Shown piece after piece: positions 1 to 5,717 of a DNA stretch of 9,293 nt. Position 1 is the stretch's first letter. Each line of letters begins with the position of its first letter. This DNA is from Actinomycetes bacterium (GTDB taxonomy: Bacteria > Actinomycetota > Acidimicrobiia > Acidimicrobiales > Acidimicrobiaceae), in NCBI GenBank assembly GCA_021823385.1, contig JAKAOC010000055.1, positions 1-9,293 on the forward strand, given 5' to 3'. The translations under genes were made by a program, and so were the position numbers. The notes beneath the pieces were generated by a model, which worked only from the letters and a program-made list of their open reading frames with translations, was not told the origin of the DNA and did no database searches.

Positions 1-76
1 CGGAGTTCGCTTGATTACCCGGCTCCTGGAAAAGGCCGGCCGGGCTGAACCCGAGTCATCGGGCATCTTTCCCTGA
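1..76 (+). CDS. possible C-terminal end of an unidentified protein, cut by the window edge
   Basis: The frame that starts at base 2 is open to a TGA at 74-76 and would encode the last 24 residues of a protein, reading GVRLITRLLEKAGR and ending in GIFP. The composition (amphipathic Leu/Arg/Lys run, mostly G or C at third positions) looks like a real protein tail, and it would converge on the oxidase operon. The piece is too short to name a family. An alternative reading exists on the minus strand: an ATG at 66-64 preceded by AGGGAAAG begins a frame open to base 1, which would be the start of a leftward gene. The window cannot decide between them. Confidence 0.33.
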   Translation, partial: GVRLITRLLEKAGRAEPESSGIFP

Positions 77-342
77 AAACTCACCGGCTCCACACCGGCG
101 CAAGCCAACCTGTCGGCCATGCTCGCCGATGCGCCCCCGGAACCACCCTCGCCAAAGCGGTCAACTGGTTCATCGGCCAGGAAACCAGCAACGCAAAGAC
201 CAGGCAGGAGAGTATCGATCCCGCTCGCAAGCCGCACAGCCGCCCCGCCACCCTCCGCCGCACGCAATATTCGGCACCCCGAGGACCTCGGCGGGGAATG
301 GAGCGCCCGCGAACCCCCGCCGGGGCCCCCCTTAAAAGCAAT
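77..342. other. gene-poor stretch between the window-edge fragment and the oxidase operon terminator
   Basis: This is about 265 bases of very GC-rich sequence with no convincing gene. Open frames exist on both strands, but they overlap each other and run into the terminator, and their products are Pro/Arg/Ala-rich as expected of random GC-rich DNA. The only structure seen is a long stem-loop at 286-325. No tRNA, repeat array or insertion sequence ends were recognised. Confidence 0.6.
286..325. other. GC-rich stem-loop (11 bp stem, 18-base loop)
   Basis: CCTCGGCGGGG at 286-296 pairs with CCCCGCCGGGG at 315-325 with one T-G wobble, leaving an 18-base loop. No T-run follows on either strand, so it is not a classical intrinsic terminator. 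It lies just beyond the oxidase operon terminator and could be a second back-up structure, a 3-prime end stabiliser, or chance in very GC-rich DNA. Confidence 0.35.
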
Positions 343-374
343 GGGGCCGTCCCGGCTAACGCCGGAACGGCCCC
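331..374 (-). terminator. rho-independent terminator of the oxidase operon
   Basis: The stem is GGGGCCGT + CCGGC (343-350 and 352-356) paired with GCCGG + ACGGCCCC (361-365 and 367-374). It gives 13 base pairs with a single C/A mismatch and a TAAC tetraloop. Read on the minus strand, the stem is followed by ATTGCTTTTAA, a short T-rich tail. It starts 15 bases after the stop codon of the 39-residue protein, the expected place for the end of the cox transcript. Confidence 0.8.
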
Positions 375-389
375 GCAAGCCAACTATCG

Positions 390-509
390 CTAGTTGAACC
401 TCTTCCGCTGGAAGAAACCCCAGAACAGCAAAGCTACGAAGATACCCAATGGCACCACCATCGTGAGCACTCCGCCGGCCGGAGAGTCCTGGACCAGGCC
501 AAGAAACAT
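390..509 (-). CDS. 39-residue single-helix membrane protein, last gene of the oxidase operon
   Basis: A short gene reading MFLGLVQDSPAGGVLTMVVP and ending in GFFQRKRFN. It has a short polar N-terminus, one hydrophobic helix (about residues 14-33) and a basic C-terminus, predicting an N-out, C-in membrane peptide. The start is supported by AAAGGA five bases before the ATG. The gene begins 48 bases after the CoxIII stop and ends 15 bases before a strong terminator, so it closes the operon. Its size and position resemble the small accessory subunits found in bacterial terminal oxidases (for example CcoQ-like or subunit IV-like peptides), but I recognise no named family. A role as a small structural or assembly subunit of the oxidase is inference from position. 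It does not look like the roughly 130-residue, four-helix CtaF subunit of actinobacteria. Confidence 0.75.
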   Translation of the reverse strand: MFLGLVQDSPAGGVLTMVVPLGIFVALLFWGFFQRKRFN

Positions 510-557
510 AACAATCCTTTCTTGGACCCGGGACGGTCACCCGCCCCGGGTCACTGG

Positions 558-1205
558 CTACAGAACGTAGAAGAGAACGAAGAACAGGACCGACATGATG
601 GCCAACGCATTCCAAGCATACGTGAAGCCCTCGAGGTTGGCTCTGAAGTTCTCGGCCTTCGGCAGACGGGAGATGCCGACTCCGCCGTCACCGTCCAGCA
701 CGGCGCGATTCCGCACCAGCCGCACGAGCAACGTCTCGAGCCAGTACATGTGGCCCAGGATAATAATGGAGTAGATCGGAGCGAATGCCACGAAAACCCC
801 ACCGTAACCCGACGCACCCGGGTAGAAGTTGAGCCTGGTCAGTTCCCAGATCTGGAAACCGCCGGCCAACACACCCAGCCCGAGAGCCACGAACCCCGCG
901 ACCAGCCAGTCGATGGAGGAGCCCATGCGCAGCCTCTTACCGCCGACCGTCTGGATAATCGCACTTCCCAGAACGCACGCGAGGATCAGCGAGCCAAGCA
1001 GAACGGAGGCCGTCTCATGGTGCGGATCCCACAAGCCGTGGGAGTTCAGGGAGCGCAGGTAGAAGTAGGCGAACGCCAATCCACCGAACGCGGTGATCGT
1101 CAGCGCGATCGATATCCTCGAGCCCCACCACAGAGAGCCAAGGGCCGCCTCGTGGTAAAGCTGCTCCTCGTCTACTGCCGGCCTGTCCTCAGTGATCTCG
1201 CTCAT
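558..1205 (-). CDS. ctaE: cytochrome c oxidase subunit III (divergent)
   Basis: A 215-residue membrane protein of the heme-copper oxidase subunit III family, the non-metal core subunit that stabilises CoxI. Five hydrophobic helices are visible (about 31-50, 66-86, 98-119, 134-158, 192-215), the usual number for the short bacterial form. Family-like stretches are GGLAFAYFYLR at the end of helix 1, LGHMYWLETLL in helix 4, and the Tyr-x-Trp start of the last helix. By hand alignment the Glu usually found in helix 1 (SE-x-x-FF motif) is replaced, near Thr36. One of the two helix-4 His residues is missing, and the Asp of the last-helix WHFVD motif is replaced by Ala. The ATG follows directly after the TAA of coxI, with GGGAGG six bases upstream, so the two are translationally linked. 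Identification rests on these motifs, topology and operon position. Confidence 0.85.
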   Translation of the reverse strand: MSEITEDRPAVDEEQLYHEAALGSLWWGSRISIALTITAFGGLAFAYFYLRSLNSHGLWDPHHETASVLLGSLILACVLGSAIIQTVGGKRLRMGSSIDWLVAGFVALGLGVLAGGFQIWELTRLNFYPGASGYGGVFVAFAPIYSIIILGHMYWLETLLVRLVRNRAVLDGDGGVGISRLPKAENFRANLEGFTYAWNALAIMSVLFFVLFYVL

Positions 1206-3143
1206 TTAAGCCCTCCCAACCGGATCGAGGTCCTTGGTCTCGTTGACGATGTCAGCCACGGGCAAGGCATTGGGATCGCCATACTCGTAGGGCCATGACA
1301 ACACGACCGGAACTCGCTTGAAGTTGTAAGCGGGCGGCGGATAGGACTCGACGAACCACTCGAGGCTCCGCGAACCCCACGGATTCCTCACCGTAGGCTT
1401 GCGCGTTACCGCAATCTGCCAGATGAAGGTCACCGCGAAGAACAGCAAGGATGCACCGAGCAGGTAGGCCGAGACCGACACCCACTGGTTCAGGAACTGC
1501 AGCCGGTGAGCGTACTCGAAGACGCGCCGCGGCATGCCCAACAGACCAACCGCAAAGAGCGGGAGGAAGGTGGAGTTGAAGAAGACGATCATGGTCCAGA
1601 AGTGGATCTTCCCCAGCTTCTCCGAGAGCTGGTAACCGGTCACGAGCGGGGTCCAGTAATAGATCGCCCCGAAGAAGGCGAAGATCACGCCGCCCATGAT
1701 CGTGTAGTGGAAGTGGGCCATGACGAAGAAGCTTCCGTGGACGGTGACGTTGATCGGCACGTCCGAAACGTACACGCCGGTCAATCCACCGAAGAGGAAG
1801 TTGAAGTACACACCGAGCATGAACAGCATCGGCGTTGTGAGCCGGATTCGGGCCCGCCACAAGGTACCCATTCCCACCAGGTAAATAAAGCCGGTTGGGA
1901 TGGAGATCAGCTCGGTCGTCAGCATGAACAGAGGACGCATGTCCGGGTTCATACCGCTCTGGAAGAGGTGGTGCTGCCACACGAAGAAGCTGAGGATGGC
2001 CAGGCCGATGAAGCCCGCGGCCGACGTTTTATAGGCGAATACCGGTTTGCGGGCAAAGACAGGAATGATCTCCGCGACCAGGCCGAAACCAGGTATTGCC
2101 AATAAGTACACCTCGGGATGGCCGAAGAACCAGAAGAGGTTCTCCCACAGGAACGAGGACCCCCCGTGCCCCGAATACAGGAGCGAGGTCTGCGCCGTGC
2201 GGTCGAGCGCCAGCACGTAGAGACCGTCGATCAGTACCGGGATCGAAAGGATCATGGTGAAGCCGAGCGAGAGCATCGACCACCCCATGACCGGGAGCCT
2301 GCTCCAGGACATGCCGGGCGCCCTGTAGTTGATGATCGTGGCCACGATATTCGTCGAGGCGCAGACCATCGAGAGGCCCTGCAGACCGAAGCCGAGTATG
2401 TAGGTGTCCTGTCCGACGCCCTGCTGCACCGAGAGCGGGGCGTACCCGGTCCAACCGGACTGGAAGCCGCCCTGCCAAAGGCCGGAGAGCAGGATGAAGT
2501 AGGAGATCGGGGTGAACCAGAAGGAGAGGGCCTCCAAACGGGGGAAAGCCACTCGCTTGGAGCCGATCATCAGGGGCACCACGTAGTTGCCGAACGGGCC
2601 GAGGACGACCGAGGTCATCATCATCATCATCATGGTCCCGTGCTCACCCACAATTTCGATGTAGGTGTCGGGGCTCCAGATGTGATACGTAGGCGAGAGC
2701 AGCTCAGTGCGGATAGCCAGAGCGAGCAGGCCGGCGGTGAAGAAGTAGATGAGCATACCGAAGAGGTACTGCACACCCACCGTCTTGTGGTCGAGGGTGT
2801 AACGGAAGTACTTCGTCCACCCCTTCTCCGTCACCGGCTCCTCGGTCTCCGGCTCGGCACCGAACATCTTCTTGATCGGGTAGCTGAGCGCTCCGAGCCC
2901 GGCGAACCAGCCGATGATCATGCCGATGTAGCCCAGGAACTCCGCAATGTCGTTAGACCCGGAGCCCTGGACCTGCTGGTAGCCCTGGGTAAAGGAGTTC
3001 CCTATCCAGTGGCCAAGCAGCCAGCCGATCACCCCGCCGATGATGCCGGTGATGATGCTCGGCTTGAGCAGACCCCCACCGCCTCCACCTGGCGCGCCGC
3101 TCGAAGAACCGGTACCGGTCGCTTTCGAGTAGTCAATTGCCAT
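1206..3143 (-). CDS. ctaD: cytochrome c oxidase subunit I, with N-terminal two-helix extension
   Basis: The 645-residue catalytic subunit of an aa3-type oxidase, which reduces O2 to water in the membrane and normally pumps protons. Ligands seen: low-spin haem His168 and His479, CuB His342, His391 and His392, high-spin haem His477. The cross-linking Tyr346 and Glu344 of GHPEVY mark an A1-type core, and the Arg539-Arg540 propionate pair is present. Core helices start near residue 115. Residues 1-105 are an extension with a Gly6 run and two extra helices (about 28-48 and 67-90). By hand alignment with Rhodobacter numbering, D132 is Arg197, N139 is Glu204, S299 is Ala357, K362 is Ile420 and Mg ligand D412 is Gly470; N121 (Asn186) and T359 (Thr417) remain. 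Six consecutive Met follow the His168 region (171-176). The start has CGGAGG nine bases upstream. The gene lies between coxII and coxIII. Confidence 0.97.
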   Translation of the reverse strand: MAIDYSKATGTGSSSGAPGGGGGGLLKPSIITGIIGGVIGWLLGHWIGNSFTQGYQQVQGSGSNDIAEFLGYIGMIIGWFAGLGALSYPIKKMFGAEPETEEPVTEKGWTKYFRYTLDHKTVGVQYLFGMLIYFFTAGLLALAIRTELLSPTYHIWSPDTYIEIVGEHGTMMMMMMTSVVLGPFGNYVVPLMIGSKRVAFPRLEALSFWFTPISYFILLSGLWQGGFQSGWTGYAPLSVQQGVGQDTYILGFGLQGLSMVCASTNIVATIINYRAPGMSWSRLPVMGWSMLSLGFTMILSIPVLIDGLYVLALDRTAQTSLLYSGHGGSSFLWENLFWFFGHPEVYLLAIPGFGLVAEIIPVFARKPVFAYKTSAAGFIGLAILSFFVWQHHLFQSGMNPDMRPLFMLTTELISIPTGFIYLVGMGTLWRARIRLTTPMLFMLGVYFNFLFGGLTGVYVSDVPINVTVHGSFFVMAHFHYTIMGGVIFAFFGAIYYWTPLVTGYQLSEKLGKIHFWTMIVFFNSTFLPLFAVGLLGMPRRVFEYAHRLQFLNQWVSVSAYLLGASLLFFAVTFIWQIAVTRKPTVRNPWGSRSLEWFVESYPPPAYNFKRVPVVLSWPYEYGDPNALPVADIVNETKDLDPVGRA

Positions 3144-3206
3144 TAATGCAATCCTCCGATTAGGTGTACGTTTTCCACGCCGCGGTCCTGCCCGGCGCAG
3201 ATATGA

Positions 3207-4118
3207 CTACAGGTTCGCATTCGGGTCCTGCGGCGGGTAATAGCCGCCGCCGTTGCCGGCGTACGAAGGCGTATAGGTGGTCGAGTACTTGGGCAGCAGC
3301 TTGGTGACCGCGGCGTTCTGTGCTTCCATTTGCGTAGCCCACTGCTGGAACTGCGCCTGGGAAACTACGTACCCGTAGTTGTACATGGCACCGTGCCAAA
3401 CACCACAGAGCTCGTCGCAACGCACCGTGAACCGGCCAAGTTGCTGCGTCTTGGTGAAGGCGACGTTATTGACGTCGGGGTTGGCGTCAGCCTTGACTCC
3501 GAGCTGGTAGGCCCAGAAGTCGTGGATAACATCCAAGCTGGTGACGTTGAACTGAATCTCGGTATTCACCGGAAGATAAATGCTCGTCGTCTCCATCCCA
3601 CCGAACTGCGGCCAGCGATAGGTGAAGCGCCACTGCTGAGCGATCACCTGTACCTGCAGCATGTTCTTGGTGCCGGGGGTCCAAATCGGATTGGGACCCT
3701 CGCCACCTCCCGCTCCTGCGGGCACCACCAGGAAGTAGGTGCCGAAGGCGGCCAGGAAGAGAACCAGGACGGTGGTGATGATGTACCAGGCACCCTGCGT
3801 CTTGGAGTTGCCGCGGAAGTCCGCGGCAGGCGCCAAGGGATCCTCGCCCGGCTTCACCCGCCACTTGATGAGCGAATAGCCGAAGAAGATCCAGATGAAG
3901 AACAGGACCGGCGGCACCAGAGTCGACACGAACCTTATGTCGAACTGGGCACCCGCCGCTTGGTCGGTCATTGTTCCGGGTGGCAGGTGCGGCCCGAGTA
4001 CGAACCACACCAGCAGCGAGCCGATCAGAGAGGTAACGATCCAAATCGCAATGAGCTTGGGAATTACCTTCTTGGTCGCCTCCACCGATCTCGAATCATC
4101 GAGAACGTTCTGCGACAT
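3207..4118 (-). CDS. ctaC: cytochrome c oxidase subunit II with complete CuA site
   Basis: A 303-residue subunit that accepts electrons at a binuclear CuA centre on the outer face and passes them to CoxI. All CuA ligands are visible: His199 in DVIHDFW, then Cys234, Glu236, Cys238, His242 and Met245 in CDELCGVWHGAM. An aromatic electron-entry patch (QQWRFTYRW, 161-169) precedes them. There is no CxxCH, so this is not a caa3-type fusion. Three hydrophobic helices appear (about 20-42, 62-86, 110-132) where two are usual. The first may be an uncleaved anchor, since the N-terminus has no typical signal peptide or lipobox. The C-terminal 60 residues are Gln/Ala- then Tyr/Pro/Gly-rich. The ATG directly abuts the TAA of the cupredoxin-like gene, with AAGGTGG just upstream; 63 bases separate it from coxI. 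Confidence 0.96.
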   Translation of the reverse strand: MSQNVLDDSRSVEATKKVIPKLIAIWIVTSLIGSLLVWFVLGPHLPPGTMTDQAAGAQFDIRFVSTLVPPVLFFIWIFFGYSLIKWRVKPGEDPLAPAADFRGNSKTQGAWYIITTVLVLFLAAFGTYFLVVPAGAGGGEGPNPIWTPGTKNMLQVQVIAQQWRFTYRWPQFGGMETTSIYLPVNTEIQFNVTSLDVIHDFWAYQLGVKADANPDVNNVAFTKTQQLGRFTVRCDELCGVWHGAMYNYGYVVSQAQFQQWATQMEAQNAAVTKLLPKYSTTYTPSYAGNGGGYYPPQDPNANL

Positions 4119-4793
4119 TTACGCCACCACCTTCAGGAATCCGCCCATGTAACCAACCGTGGTCATGGGGCCCCCGTTTCCGTTCAGGTAGCCGAGGCCG
4201 CAGGGCACGAAGCACTGCCAGCGGAAGCTTCCCGGATTACCCGTGTGGATGTCAAAGGTGATGGTGTTGTGCAGCTCGCTCATCGTGCAAGGGCCCGCGT
4301 TGCAGAAGTTGCTGGCATTGCCATTGACTCCAGCGAAGGGGACGTTAATCCCCAGTGCAGGCACGTTGAACGAGTGACCGATGCCATTTCCGACCTGATC
4401 ATTGAAGTAGGTGGCCGGCTTCCCATTGAGGTAGGCGACACCGCCGACAGTACCTGCGACCTGGTCCCATACCGGATTGCGGAATCCAGAGCCCGAGTCG
4501 TACTGATAGACGGTGAAGTGAACATCAGAATGTGCGGGAAGTTGAATGACAGTGGTTTGGATCCACTGGCCACTCGCATTCTGCACCCTGTATCCCACCC
4601 AGCCTGGATGTGGGCCGGTGCCCACCGCTCCATCAATCTGCAGCGAGACGTTCACTACCCCGGGAGTGGAAGACGGTTGTGCGGAGATTGTTGGCGGCTT
4701 ATGCAGCAGCCAGCCCACGACGCCATAGACCACAAGGGCCAAGGCGACCGCGAAGCCGGCGACCACAAGAGCCGCTCTCGCTCCTTTCGACAA
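4119..4793 (-). CDS. membrane-anchored cupredoxin-like protein, first gene of the oxidase operon
   Basis: A 224-residue protein with one N-terminal membrane helix (about 7-30) and an extracytoplasmic domain. The domain resembles the CuA/cupredoxin fold of CoxII: GHSFNVPALGI (His140) matches the first-ligand strand, and RWQCFVPCG (Cys194, Cys198) matches the CuA C-x3-C loop. The His expected four residues after the second Cys is Tyr202, and the next Met is far away (Met210), so neither a full CuA nor a full type 1 site is evident. Another pair, Cys164 and Cys169, could form a disulfide. The start is TTG at 4793, chosen because AAAGGGG lies five bases upstream and no better in-frame start exists nearby. 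The stop abuts the CoxII start. It may be an extra oxidase subunit, an electron carrier or a copper-assembly factor; these roles are inferred from fold and position, and I do not recognise a named family. Confidence 0.85.
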   Translation of the reverse strand: MSKGARAALVVAGFAVALALVVYGVVGWLLHKPPTISAQPSSTPGVVNVSLQIDGAVGTGPHPGWVGYRVQNASGQWIQTTVIQLPAHSDVHFTVYQYDSGSGFRNPVWDQVAGTVGGVAYLNGKPATYFNDQVGNGIGHSFNVPALGINVPFAGVNGNASNFCNAGPCTMSELHNTITFDIHTGNPGSFRWQCFVPCGLGYLNGNGGPMTTVGYMGGFLKVVA

Positions 4794-4794
4794 T

Positions 4795-4908
4795 CTAACC
4801 CCTTTCGATAACTACCTTGAAGACTTGGACTGCCACGGTAGGGCCATAAGACCCTGCACGAATGTGACCTTCCTCACCTTCGGAATCAAACTTACTATGT
4901 CCGCACAT
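4795..4908 (-). CDS. possible 37-residue leader ORF upstream of the cupredoxin gene
   Basis: An ATG at 4908-4906 opens a 37-codon frame reading MCGHSKFDSEGEEGHIRAGS onward and ending VVIERG. Its TAG ends one base before the TTG start of the cupredoxin gene (TAG-A-TTG). Its last codons contain the AAAGGGG Shine-Dalgarno of that gene, an arrangement typical of translational coupling. Against it, the only Shine-Dalgarno candidate (AGGTG) sits about 11 bases upstream, and third codon positions are not G/C-biased as in the flanking genes. It resembles no family I know and may be chance. Confidence 0.25.
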   Translation of the reverse strand: MCGHSKFDSEGEEGHIRAGSYGPTVAVQVFKVVIERG

Positions 4909-4955
4909 TGCGAGAGTTGCACCTGAGAGACAAATTTGAAAATCCTGTGAACGTC

Positions 4956-4968
4956 CTCCTCTGAGGAG
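4956..4968. promoter_or_regulatory. 13-base palindrome, candidate operator or leader hairpin
   Basis: CTCCTC-T-GAGGAG is a perfect inverted repeat with a one-base centre, lying 10-20 bases downstream of the nearer TATAAA box on the minus strand. This is near the expected transcription start, where a repressor could act. The one-base centre makes a full RNA hairpin strained. The minus-strand half GAGGAGG also resembles a ribosome-binding site, but no start codon follows at a suitable distance. Confidence 0.3.
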
Positions 4969-5096
4969 ATAAGACGACTTTATAGCGCTTCACCTGGGCA
5001 TTTATACAATCCACAGAGGTACGCCGATGCGTCTAAGGCAGATACCGGGGTGACGCAAGCCGTTTGGAAGACGTGCCTGGTGGGCTTACGGTCCCG

Positions 5097-5717
5097 TTAG
5101 GAATGGAGCAGCGCGGTGACGCGCTGAGTCAGGGTCTTATTGGAGATCGCCCCGGCCACGTAGCCCTCGACGACTCCCTTGGCCGACACGAACACCGTCA
5201 CCGGAACGCCCGGAATCAGGTAGGGGCCGACGAGGTCGCCGTTGGCGTCGAGGACGGTCGGATAAGGGACATGATCGGCCTGCACCATCTGCAGGGCGGC
5301 GGAGGCCCCCGAGGTCTCGGCAACGCCTATGAAGTTGATCTTTCCGGCGTACTTGGCGCCCAACGACGCAAAGGTCGGCATCTCCTCGTGGCAGGGAACA
5401 CAGGCCGGCGAGAAGAAGTTGATTACGACCGGCCTACCCAAGAGCTGACCGAGAGCCACCGTGCGAGAGGAATCCGCAAGGCTGGGGAGCTGGAAGGAGG
5501 GAGCGCTCTGTCCGACCAGCGACGAACTCGTGACCACGCCCGAACCCGGCGCATTGGCCGAGTTGGCCGCGCTGCTCTGGGTGGCCTTCATCACCGCGTA
5601 TCCGACGACGACCGCCAAAACGACCACCGCGGCGAGCGCAGCGGCTCTTGTCTTCGGTCCCGAACTCCTCGGCTCGGAGGGAGTACCGGGTGCTTCCCTA
5701 TCAGAGGTGATGGACAA
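5097..5717 (-). CDS. membrane-anchored TlpA/ResA-like thiol-disulfide oxidoreductase
   Basis: A 206-residue thioredoxin-fold protein with a polar N-terminus, one membrane anchor (about 24-42) and an outward-facing domain. FFSPACVPCHEEMP carries the CxxC active site (Cys106, Cys109) and GVPVT carries the cis-Pro (Pro172). The APSFQLPSLADSSRTVALGQLLGRPVVINFF-type layout is that of the AhpC/TSA-Redoxin-TlpA group. The start is TTG at 5717, with GGGAG nine bases upstream inside the end of ctaB; no ATG or GTG fits. It overlaps ctaB by 17 bases, indicating coupled translation. TlpA of Bradyrhizobium is known to reduce CoxII cysteines for CuA assembly, and ResA/CcsX act in cytochrome c maturation. 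With coxII next door and no cytochrome c genes in view, a CuA-assembly role is the better guess. No Sco-type copper-binding His is obvious. Confidence 0.88.
   Translation of the reverse strand: MSITSDREAPGTPSEPRSSGPKTRAAALAAVVVLAVVVGYAVMKATQSSAANSANAPGSGVVTSSSLVGQSAPSFQLPSLADSSRTVALGQLLGRPVVINFFSPACVPCHEEMPTFASLGAKYAGKINFIGVAETSGASAALQMVQADHVPYPTVLDANGDLVGPYLIPGVPVTVFVSAKGVVEGYVAGAISNKTLTQRVTALLHS

Larger units (their letters stand above)
4794..5096 (-). promoter_or_regulatory. leader and promoter region of the oxidase operon
   Basis: This 303-base gap between the thioredoxin gene stop and the cupredoxin gene start is clearly less GC-rich than its surroundings. On the minus strand there are two TATAAA boxes (5001-5006 and 4979-4984, 22 bases apart), good -10 candidates. 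No strong -35 is seen; TTGTAT 19 bases before the second box is the best match. Just downstream is a 13-base perfect palindrome (4956-4968). Either promoter would give an untranslated leader of about 170-190 bases. A weak inverted pair with one G-T wobble lies just after the thioredoxin gene stop and is not convincing as a terminator. Confidence 0.5.

Noticed and set aside
81..383. 100-codon minus-strand frame with a hydrophobic stretch
   Set aside because: It begins inside the operon terminator hairpin, has no ribosome-binding site and is Arg/Ala/Gly-rich; overlapping frames of similar length exist on the other strand.
100..384. Direct repeat GCAAGCCAAC at 100-109 and 375-384
   Set aside because: Ten bases is short for GC-rich DNA. 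No inverted ends, transposase or mobile-element gene lies between the copies.
522..1298. 258-codon plus-strand frame
   Set aside because: It is antisense to coxIII and the end of coxI, is hydrophilic without motifs, and crosses the coxI-coxIII junction.
2118..3146. 342-codon plus-strand frame containing a His6 run
   Set aside because: The His run is simply the complement of the (ATG)6 run in CoxI; the frame is a shadow of coxI.
3330..4811. 493-codon open frame on the plus strand
   Set aside because: It lies antisense to coxII and the cupredoxin-like gene, which have clear family motifs. The product is Arg/His/Glu/Gly-rich, as expected from the complement of GC-rich membrane-protein genes.
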